Origin: Alphaproteobacteria bacterium
GTDB lineage: Bacteria > Pseudomonadota > Alphaproteobacteria > Micropepsales > Micropepsaceae
DNA: 64,000 nucleotides
NCBI GenBank assembly: GCA_017308375.1
Contig: JAFKEW010000041.1
Coordinates: 1-64,000, forward strand
Direction: 5' to 3'
Below are positions 1-8,600 of the stretch, piece by piece (the stretch's first letter is position 1; each line of letters begins with the position of its first letter). Made by a program: the position numbers and the translations under genes. The notes beneath the pieces were generated by a model that ran no database searches, was not told the DNA's origin, and saw nothing but the letters and a program-made list of their open reading frames with translations.

Positions 1-639
1 ATTGCCGATGCATTTGGAGATAAGCCCATCGGAGAGGCTGCCGCACTAGCGAGTTTGGAGCCCTTCATTCAGCCGGAGCTAAACGAAGCATTCTTCTGCG
101 GCAAGCTAGTGCTGGTTGAAGGCCTGGAAGACAGAGCAATTCTAACAGCGGCTTTGCAACATGGCGGCATGTGGCAGGACTTCGTTCGCTGCGGTGGTCA
201 CATCGTAGGTGCAAATGGCAAAGGCGGTTTTATCAATATGATTGGGTTGGCTCGCGGCTTTCGCACACCGTTATTCGCCATGTTTGATGGAGACACTGAT
301 TGTGGTGGGAATGATGAAAAAAATACCAAAGAGCAGAATAGCAAGCTGGCAAAGCTGTTGAGGAAGGACACAGTTAAGTGGTCCTGGCCGACAGAAGACA
401 TAATGGTTGCTGATGCGATTGTCTGGAAAGAGGATATTCAAGCGGCGCTAAATCGCGATTATCCCAAGTGGTATGATGATGTAAAAGCGGTCTGCGCGGC
501 ATGTGGATGGAAATATGATCGCTTGAAGAAGAATCCCGCAATCCTATCTCGCACGTTGGAGTCTGTTCTAGGCGCAGGAACCAAGATTGCTTCTCTGGAT
601 AAGGCAATTGCCGTCATACTAAAGTTCGCAGCTAATTAA
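1..639 (+). CDS. OLD-family ATP-dependent endonuclease, C-terminal part (5' end outside window)
   Basis: The frame is open from the first base, so this is the 3' end of a longer gene. The visible 212 residues match the C-terminal TOPRIM nuclease domain of OLD-family proteins. A hydrophobic strand ending in VEGLEDR supplies the TOPRIM glutamate, and about 60 residues later a strand ends in FDGDTD, the Asp pair expected to bind metal. The ABC-type ATPase half should lie upstream. OLD proteins couple ATP hydrolysis to DNA cleavage and are often in defence islands. The stop is followed after about 90 bp by an SbcD-like gene in the same direction. The codons look more AT-rich than those of the next genes, suggesting separate acquisition. 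The family assignment is firm; the role in defence is inferred. Confidence 0.85.
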   Translation: MADAFGDKPIGEAAALASLEPFIQPELNEAFFCGKLVLVEGLEDRAILTAALQHGGMWQDFVRCGGHIVGANGKGGFINMIGLARGFRTPLFAMFDGDTDCGGNDEKNTKEQNSKLAKLLRKDTVKWSWPTEDIMVADAIVWKEDIQAALNRDYPKWYDDVKAVCAACGWKYDRLKKNPAILSRTLESVLGAGTKIASLDKAIAVILKFAAN

Positions 640-729
640 CTATCTAGCCCTTCCATGGTCGGGAGGGCAGCCTCTGAGACAGGTAGGGTCACGGAGCGCG
701 ACGCCGACACCACTAATACGGGGCGAGGA

Positions 730-2004
730 ATGACATCTTTCCGCTTTATCCATACTGCGGACGTTCATATCGACAGCCCGCTAATAGGTCTTACGCGGCA
801 TGAAGGACCGGCCGCTGAGCGCATCCGATCCGCGACCCGCGAGGCCTTTGACAATCTTATCGGACAGGCGATTGACGAGCAGGTCGCCTTTATCGTCATT
901 GCCGGCGACCTCTATGACGGTGACTGGCGCGACTTCCATACCGGTCTCTTCGTTTCCCTCCAAATGGGCAGGCTCGCCAAGGCTGGCATCCAAGCTTTCG
1001 TCCTTCACGGCAATCACGACGCCGAAAGTCAGATCACGAAACGCCTGACCCTTCCTGATAACGTGAGCGTATTCTCCGCGCGTAAACCCGACAGCTTTGT
1101 CCTCGACGAATTGAAGGTAGCGCTGCACGGCCAGAGCTTCAGGCAGCGCGATGTCACAGACAACCTTGTGCCCGGCTATCCCGATCCTGTGTCTGGCATG
1201 TACAATATCGGCGTGCTGCATACGGCGCTGGGCGGCATGGCGGGCCACGAGAATTATGCCCCTTGCAGCCTCGATGACCTCAAGGCCAAGGGATATGACT
1301 ATTGGGCGCTCGGCCACGTCCATAACGGGCATGTCCTCCATGAAAATCCACATGTCGTGTTTCCCGGCAACCTTCAGGGTCGCCATATCCGGGAAACCGG
1401 CCCCAAGGGCGCGCATCTTGTGGCGGTCGAAGACGGGGAGATCACGGACTTCACGACGCTTCATTGCGATGTTGTGCGCTGGTCTCGGCTTTCCGTGCCT
1501 GTCGATGATTGCGGCGGCCCTGCCGAAGTATCCGACCGCATACGCCAGTCTATTGAACAGGCCGTTTCTGCGGAGGCGGACGGCCGGTTGCTTGCCTGCC
1601 GCATCGAGCTTACCGGAACGAGCAATATTCACGGTGAGTTGCTGGCGTCCGCCGAAAATCTCATGGCCGAAGCACAAGCGGCGGCGCTCGGTATCGGCGA
1701 TGATGCCGCGTGGATCGAACGGCTTATCGTCTCAACGCAGCCCCGGCGCGCTCCGTCGGTGTCTGCCGATCATCAGGATGCTCTTGGCGATCTGCGCAAC
1801 ATGCTCGCTGACGCCGGTAAAGACGAAGGCCTGTTGCAGCAGCTCGCATCCGATATAGGTGAGCTTTCCCGGAGGCTACCCACCGACCTGCGCACAGGCG
1901 TGGAAGATGCTGCGCTCAAGGCCGCCATCGACGGCGACTACGCCTATGTAATCGACCATGTGCAGGATTATCTGAGCGCACGTCTCACGGCGCCGGGACA
2001 GTAG
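730..2004 (+). CDS. SbcD/YhaO-like metallophosphoesterase (DNA exonuclease)
   Basis: The product (424 aa) is a calcineurin-like phosphoesterase of the Mre11/SbcD/YhaO type. Metal-binding motifs appear in order: TADVH (residues 9-13), GDLYDGD (59-65), GNHD (94-97) and GHVH (195-198). The roughly 200 C-terminal residues are less distinctive and would form the cap and partner-binding region. The ATG at 730 is chosen because GGCGAGG lies just upstream and the conserved first strand starts at residue 4; an in-frame start at 655 would add 25 unconserved residues. The stop is 3 bp before the ATG of the SbcC-like gene, so the two are almost certainly co-translated and form a nuclease-ATPase complex. 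The sequence is closer to YhaO than to classic SbcD; this distinction is inference. Confidence 0.9.
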   Translation: MTSFRFIHTADVHIDSPLIGLTRHEGPAAERIRSATREAFDNLIGQAIDEQVAFIVIAGDLYDGDWRDFHTGLFVSLQMGRLAKAGIQAFVLHGNHDAESQITKRLTLPDNVSVFSARKPDSFVLDELKVALHGQSFRQRDVTDNLVPGYPDPVSGMYNIGVLHTALGGMAGHENYAPCSLDDLKAKGYDYWALGHVHNGHVLHENPHVVFPGNLQGRHIRETGPKGAHLVAVEDGEITDFTTLHCDVVRWSRLSVPVDDCGGPAEVSDRIRQSIEQAVSAEADGRLLACRIELTGTSNIHGELLASAENLMAEAQAAALGIGDDAAWIERLIVSTQPRRAPSVSADHQDALGDLRNMLADAGKDEGLLQQLASDIGELSRRLPTDLRTGVEDAALKAAIDGDYAYVIDHVQDYLSARLTAPGQ

Positions 2005-2007
2005 AAC

Positions 2008-5000
2008 ATGCGGATTAACAGGCTTGATCTTCTCCGGTACGGACGCTTCACGAACGTCTCCCTGCCGTTTCCCAAAGCGAAGTCCGACCTGCACGTCATA
2101 TTCGGGCCGAATGAGGCCGGTAAATCCACCTCGCTTGCCGCCATCGAAGACCTGTTGTTCGGAATTCCTCACAACTCGCCGTACAATTTCGTTCATGACT
2201 ACAGCGTCATGCGAGCCGGCGGTGCGCTGGAACACGAAGGCAAGACCCTTGAGGTCCGCCGCCGCAAGGGCAACAGGGATACGCTGCTGGCAGCGGATGA
2301 CAATGCGCTTCCCGCCGGCGACGGCGCTCTGGCGCCCTTTCTCGGCGGTGCCGACCGGACTTTCCTAACGCGCATGTTCAGCCTGAATCACGAACGGCTC
2401 GCCCAAGGCGGTCGCGAAATTCTTGAAGCCAAGGACGAGGTGGGACAGACGCTGTTCTCGGCAGGCGCCGGCCTATCGGGTCTGCGGGACCGCATGGCGT
2501 CCCTTGTCAAGGAAGCCGACGAGTTGTGGGCACCGAGGAAGTCCGGCCGCCGGAAATACTACATGGCGCTTGATGCCCTTGAAGAAGCCGACAGGGCGCA
2601 GCGCGAGCATACCGTCACGGCCGGTAAATGGCAGGAAATCAAGCGCGCGTTCGATGCTGCGCAGGAAGTTTACGAAAAGCTCGAAAACCAGATCGAAGAG
2701 AAGTCGGCCGAGCAGCGAAAACTCAGCCGCATCCGCCGCGTATACCGGCAGGTGCGTAGACTGACCGACGCGGAAACTGAGATCGCCGGCCTTGGCGATG
2801 TCGCCGCGCTTCCCGAGGATGCGGAAGCGCAATTGACGACCGCGATCCAGGAACAGTCCGACGCTCAGTCCAAGATTGACGAGTTGGATGGCCAGCTTTC
2901 GCAGGCAAAATCCGAGTACGCAAACCTGCAATGCGATGAAGTCCTTCTCATGCGCTCCGATGATATCGCGGAACTTCATAAACAGCGGATCGAGATACAA
3001 AAGGAGAAGGCTGATCTCCCGAAACGCCGCGCGGAACTGACCGCCAAGGAGGAGAACCTTGCCCGCCTTGCGGAAGATCTCGGTTGGGAGACTGACGACT
3101 CCGCTGCGATCATCGCGCGCATTCCGCAACGTGCCAAAGTCAGCGCCGTCCGGACATTACTCACCAGGCGGGGTGAACTGAGCGAAGCGGCGAAAAATGC
3201 GCAAACCGCTTTTGAGGACGCCAAAGACAGCGTAGGCGAGCTTCAGGATGAACTGGACCAGACGGAAACGCCGCTCGATATATCCATCTTGGCGGCTGCA
3301 ATCAGCGCGGTACGCAGCGCTGCCGATGTTGCTATCCGCATCAAGGCGGCGGAAAAGGAAGTTGCAGATGCCAGTGCCGCCGTCAGTAAGCAGCTAAAGC
3401 CTCTTCGTCCGCAGGCTTCCAGCGAGGAAGAACTGGCAACGATGCCAGTCCCACCCCGCACCGTGATCCAGACCCACCGGGATGCCCTCCGCGACACTGA
3501 ACAGGAGATCAAGTCCTGTCGTGACCGTATCGGGAACGCCGAAAAGGAACTCGGACAGCGTCGCAAAGCCTTTGAACAACTGGCACATGACGAAGATGTC
3601 GTCGTACCGGACGATCTCGAACATGCGCGCAAGGAACGCGATACAGGCTGGTCGCTTGTTCGCAGACGCTATATCGACGGGGCCGGAGTACCTGAACAGG
3701 ACATACTGACCTTTAATGGTGACGCTCCGGACTTGCCGACAGCCTTCGAACGAAAGGTCAAGACTGCCGACACGCTGGCGGACCGGCGGTTCGACAAGGC
3801 GGAGGCCGCCGGCCAGATCGCCGTTATTGCCCGCCAGATCGTCGGGGCGGAGGAATCGCTTACAGCGCTGCGTGCCGAAGAAAGCGCGCTTGAGCAAAAG
3901 CGCCTCGGTCTTGAAGCGCAGTGGCAAGGCTTGTGGGCAGAAGCCCCCTTCAAGTTGCTTGCTCCCGAATTCATGCTGACCTGGCTTGATGCCAGAACAG
4001 CCATTCTTGACCTTGTTGAAAAGCGCAACGCAGCGACGGGGCGGATTGCCGCTCTTCAAGACGAGGAAGCGGAAGCGCGTGCGTCGCTCATTGCCGAGCT
4101 TGCTTCGCTAGGCGAGGATACGAAGGTGCTCGACGGTCAGGGCCTGAAAGTGGTCCTTGAAGCAGCGACGGGTGTCCAGCAGCGGCATGAAAAGCTAGCC
4201 GAAAACAGAAAGGCCGCCGAGGAGCAAATCCGCAGGCTTCGGGCCGACGAGACCCGCAAGCAAACGCGGGTCCAAAAGGCACAAGACGCCTGGACCGAAT
4301 GGCTGGGCCAGTGGTCTGTGGCGCTGAAATCTCTTGCGTTCGCCGATGACGCAGCGGCCGAGACGGTTGCCGATCATCTTGACGTGATCGATGAAATGCG
4401 CGGCCTATCGCATGACATCGATCAACTAAAGCGCGAGCGGATCGCCAAGCTCGAGCGCGACATCGAGGGATTTTCCGCGTTCGTGACGACGCTGGTCAAC
4501 GCGGTCGCGTCCGATCTTGCGAAGCAGGAACCCGAAGACGCCGTTCTCCAATTGGAGACGCGTCTTGAAGACGCGAAACGCATCAAAGGTCTGCAAGAAG
4601 AAAAGGACAAAGCGATTGCGGCGCTTGAAAAGAGAATTGGAGAATGCAAACAGGCCCGCACATCAGCGCAGCGGGTCATCGATAAGCTTCAGGATCTGGC
4701 GGGCGTTGATAACCCTGACCAATTAAGGGAAGTCATGCGTGTGTCGCGGCGCCGGCATGAACTCGACGTGGAAAAAACTTCCCTTGAAGAAACGCTCAAC
4801 GCGGAAGGCGATGGACTTCCCATGACAGAGCTGCGCACGGAATGCGAGGAAGTCGATCTCGACCAGATCGCGGCGCGTGAGGAATCTCTGCAAAATGAGC
4901 TGAAGGATTTACGCGACCGTCTCACCCCGGCAACCGAGCAGCGCGCACAGGCCCGGCAAACTTTCGAGGCCATTGGGGGCGATGGTCGCGCGGCGCAGGC

Positions 5001-5553
5001 GGCTGCCGCCCGGCAGGAAGCACTTGCTTCCATGCGCGGTGCCGCCGAGCAGTATATCCGTGTGCGTACCGCCGCCACGCTTCTTCAGTGGGCCATCGAC
5101 CGGTACCGCCGCGAGAAGCAGGCTCCGCTCCTAAAGCGTGCCGGAAGAATGTTTGGCACCCTCACGTTGGGATCGTTTACCGACCTGCGCGTCGAATACG
5201 ATGATGAGGATCATGCCCGACTTGCGGGCATCCGTCCCGATGACTCCTCCGTGAGCATCAGCGGGATGAGCGACGGTACGGCCGATCAGCTCTATCTGGC
5301 CCTGCGTCTCGCTTCGGTTGATGAATATCTCGGCCGCGCGCATGCGCTTCCCTTCGTCGCCGATGACCTGCTGATAAATTTCGACGATGCCCGCGCCGCC
5401 GCAGGATTCAGAGTACTGGCTGGGCTGGGTCAGAAGACTCAGATCCTGTTTTTCACACACCACCAACATCTCGTGGACATTGCGCGGGCGACCCTAGGTA
5501 AAGACGTTAACATTATCTCGTTAGCGGAGGATAGGGTTGCTTCCACTGGGTAA
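2008..5553 (+). CDS. SbcC/YhaN-like SMC-type ATPase
   Basis: This 1181-residue protein has Rad50/SbcC architecture. An N-terminal Walker A (GPNEAGKST, residues 33-41) is followed by some 900 residues of charged, heptad-like sequence predicted to be coiled coil. The C-terminal half-ATPase has a signature-like motif (SDGTADQLYLAL, near residue 1085) and Walker B (FVADDLL, near 1113), then an FFTHH segment that resembles the ABC H-loop. It begins 3 bp after the phosphoesterase gene, as expected for an SbcCD or YhaO/YhaN pair. No CxxC zinc hook was seen in the coiled-coil middle, which fits YhaN-like proteins better than SbcC/Rad50. The complex would process DNA ends; use in phage defence is suggested only by the OLD and helicase-nuclease neighbours. 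Confidence 0.9.
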   Translation: MRINRLDLLRYGRFTNVSLPFPKAKSDLHVIFGPNEAGKSTSLAAIEDLLFGIPHNSPYNFVHDYSVMRAGGALEHEGKTLEVRRRKGNRDTLLAADDNALPAGDGALAPFLGGADRTFLTRMFSLNHERLAQGGREILEAKDEVGQTLFSAGAGLSGLRDRMASLVKEADELWAPRKSGRRKYYMALDALEEADRAQREHTVTAGKWQEIKRAFDAAQEVYEKLENQIEEKSAEQRKLSRIRRVYRQVRRLTDAETEIAGLGDVAALPEDAEAQLTTAIQEQSDAQSKIDELDGQLSQAKSEYANLQCDEVLLMRSDDIAELHKQRIEIQKEKADLPKRRAELTAKEENLARLAEDLGWETDDSAAIIARIPQRAKVSAVRTLLTRRGELSEAAKNAQTAFEDAKDSVGELQDELDQTETPLDISILAAAISAVRSAADVAIRIKAAEKEVADASAAVSKQLKPLRPQASSEEELATMPVPPRTVIQTHRDALRDTEQEIKSCRDRIGNAEKELGQRRKAFEQLAHDEDVVVPDDLEHARKERDTGWSLVRRRYIDGAGVPEQDILTFNGDAPDLPTAFERKVKTADTLADRRFDKAEAAGQIAVIARQIVGAEESLTALRAEESALEQKRLGLEAQWQGLWAEAPFKLLAPEFMLTWLDARTAILDLVEKRNAATGRIAALQDEEAEARASLIAELASLGEDTKVLDGQGLKVVLEAATGVQQRHEKLAENRKAAEEQIRRLRADETRKQTRVQKAQDAWTEWLGQWSVALKSLAFADDAAAETVADHLDVIDEMRGLSHDIDQLKRERIAKLERDIEGFSAFVTTLVNAVASDLAKQEPEDAVLQLETRLEDAKRIKGLQEEKDKAIAALEKRIGECKQARTSAQRVIDKLQDLAGVDNPDQLREVMRVSRRRHELDVEKTSLEETLNAEGDGLPMTELRTECEEVDLDQIAAREESLQNELKDLRDRLTPATEQRAQARQTFEAIGGDGRAAQAAAARQEALASMRGAAEQYIRVRTAATLLQWAIDRYRREKQAPLLKRAGRMFGTLTLGSFTDLRVEYDDEDHARLAGIRPDDSSVSISGMSDGTADQLYLALRLASVDEYLGRAHALPFVADDLLINFDDARAAAGFRVLAGLGQKTQILFFTHHQHLVDIARATLGKDVNIISLAEDRVASTG

Positions 5554-5606
5554 AGCATCAGTTCTCCAGCTTTAAGCCTTCCTCGTCAGCAGTCCCCGAC
5601 GCCCGT

Positions 5607-8600
5607 TTAAGCAGCTTCAATCCGAGCTCTGGCAGTTGTCGATAGACGCCGCACGCCGAAGTCGCGCGCCACTTCGACGGCGTCCCTTCCGATTTTCGCT
5701 GCTCGTAATTCAGCGAGCGCAATATCTTCGATCTGGCGAATATCGTCGATTCCTGCAGGCAGCCGCGCGCAATCCCAGCCGGCCTGAGAAGCGGCATCAA
5801 TCCAGACAAACCGTCCACCGCCCGCCTCCAGTTCGACCACATTCCGCCGCTCGACAATCGCCATCACGCGATCGCGAATGATCCGCCCGGCGCGTTGGAA
5901 GCCATGCGCCCGCGCGATCCGCTGGACCAGCAGCGTCTCGGCGATCGGCGCCTCGGACGCCAGCACATGGTCTACCAACAAAACCAGCACGGCGTCGTAG
6001 GAGAAATCATAGAACCGTTCCGGATCGATCATCGACGCCAGCGCCGCGAAGTCGGTGGCGCGATAGAGGCCGTCCCTGTTAGATTGCACTGTGGCAACGT
6101 GCTCGACCAAGCGCGCGTAAACGCCCTCGGGCAACGCAGATTTGTCGTGCAGGATGTCGGGCGCGGCGATGGCAGGCTCCGATACCGCATGCGGCCGTTC
6201 CTCTATGGTCGGCACGGTGACCAGACCAGTTTCCGGCTGCGGCGAAGCGGCTGCCACCGTCGCTACTGCCGCGGCGCGTTCCGCCACAGTCGCACGATCC
6301 GCCGTCAATAATGCCTCGAGCTGTGTGTGCAGTTGATCGGCCGCACGTTCCTTGTCGATCCACCAGTCGGTGGACCAGATGCGAAGCAACGTCCAACCGA
6401 GCCCTTCGAGGATCGCGGCACGCACCTTGTCGCGGTCGCGCGCGGTAGCAGCGCTGTGATAGGCAGCCCCGTCGCATTCGATGCCGGCCAGATAATCGCC
6501 TGGCCGGTCGGGATGGACGACGCCGAGGTCGATGCGGAACTTCGATACGCCGACCTGCGGCACGATCATCCAGTCCCGCTTGCGCAAAGCCATCGCTACC
6601 GCCTCCTCGAACGGCGAATCCGGGCCGCCCATGGAACCTTTGTTCACCTCGGCGAGCGCACGTGGACCGCGATCAGCGAATTCGATAAAGGCCTTGAGGT
6701 CGCGCACGCCGTCAGCCGCAGTGCGAGTCAAGTCGATCATTCCGGGGTCGAACGAGGTAAACACCTTCATCTCGCGTCGCGCGCGCGTCGCTGCGACGTT
6801 GAGCCGGCGCCATCCACCACTCGCATTCAGCTTGCCGAACGCCATCGACATCGTCTTACCGCACGGCTCGGTCGGTCCGAAATTGATGCCAAGCAGGATG
6901 ATGTCGCGTTCGTCGCCCTGCACCGTCTCAAGGTTGCGGATGCAGACCGGCTCCGTCCGATTCTCTTGGTCGAAGTGCGGCACGATCTCGGGATGGGCGC
7001 GCTGGGCTTTGTCGAGCAGGTCCTCGACCAGCTTCATCTGCTCGGCGTTCATCGTTATGATGCCGAGCGTCAGGGGTTCGCCTTTCTCGTCGATGAAGCT
7101 TGGATCACGCAGCCGGCGCACCGCCTCGTCGACGATCGCCTGCGCCTCGATCGGATTGGTGCGCGCGCCGGCGGTGTAAACGCCCGAGACGCGCTGCCAG
7201 GTCACCGCGCTGGGCCGGGTTTCGGGCGACGGGAAGGTAACGAGCTTGCTGTCGTAATAGCGTGCGTTGGAGAAGGCGATCAGGCTCTCGTGGCGGCTGC
7301 GATAATGCCAGTCTAGGCTGTGCTGCGGCACGCCGGCGGCAAGGCACTCGTCGAGGATGCTTTCCATATCGGGCACTGTGTCATCATCGACCGTGGTCGT
7401 GCCGGACCCGCGCGCGAAATCGTTGCTCGGGGGCATTTGGCGAGGATCACCGGCAATGACGATCTGCTTGCCTCGTGCCATTGCTCCGATTGCGTCCCAC
7501 GGCGTGATCTGCGAGGCCTCATCGAAGATGATGAGGTCGAACAGCGACTGATCAGGCGGCAGATATTGCGCGATTGATAGCGGACTCATCAGCATGCAAG
7601 GCGCGAGGCGGGTGAAGGCGTCGCCCATCTCGGCGGCAAGCTTGCGGACAGGCATGCTCGGGCGCTGCAGTTGAAGCTGGTGCTTCAGCGTCCCATAGCC
7701 ATCCTTCTTGCTGACATCGTTCTTGTCAGGGATCAGGCCGCACAGCTTGGCGCGGATATACCGCGAAGAGAGTTGGCCCATCCGATCGTCGAGTTCGCGG
7801 AAACGCGCGATGCGATCTTCCTGCTCTCCAGCAATGAAATGAGTGAGCAGAGGCTCTTGATCGATGCGGGTGAAGGCGAACCAACGGGCGTAGGCGGTTT
7901 CGAATGTGTCGACCGAAATATCGGGAGCGATCGCGTCGCGTTCGAGTCCTTCGACAAGCGGCGACAGGTGCACCTGCATGGCCTCATCGCGAACGCGGCG
8001 CCAGTCGGTCCAGTCCTTGAGCCGGCGGGCATGGGCAACGACAGCAATCGCGCGCATCCGCAAATCCTCAAAGTCCGGGCTGGACGTCCCGCCGGAGAGG
8101 GCATCGAAACGACCTGTGACAGAGTCGAGCGTCTCGAGGGCACGGCGGAGCTTCCCCACAGCGCCCGCGACCGGTCCGTCGGTCGCCAGCATCTCGTTGG
8201 CATCCACCACCAAAGCCGCGGTGGCATTTCGCAGCGCGACCAAGGTCTCGGGGTCGTTCGCCTCGCCCGCAATCGCGGCGCGCAAACGCTCGGCCTGCTT
8301 GATCGCCTGCTCGATCCCATCGCCATCACTCGCCGGTCCTGCCCAACCTGGAATGGGTGAAGCCTGCGGGGTGAGCGCATCGATCTGCACCAGCAGATCA
8401 CGCATTGCGGCCAGCCGCGGCAGATCGGCCTCGGGTTCTACCAGGCCGGATGCGCCGCCCGCTTGCGCCAGAGTACGAGCCACCTTCCGCTTAGCCAGTG
8501 TGGCGAAGAACCAGAATTTTCCCGAAGCGGCTATCCAGGCGGCCTTGGCTCCTTCTATATCAATGCGCCGCGCTGCCTCAGTTGCATAAGGCGCGCTCAG

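Noticed and set aside
781..1677. A 298-residue minus-strand frame
   Set aside because: Shadow of the SbcD-like gene, which has all metal-binding motifs.
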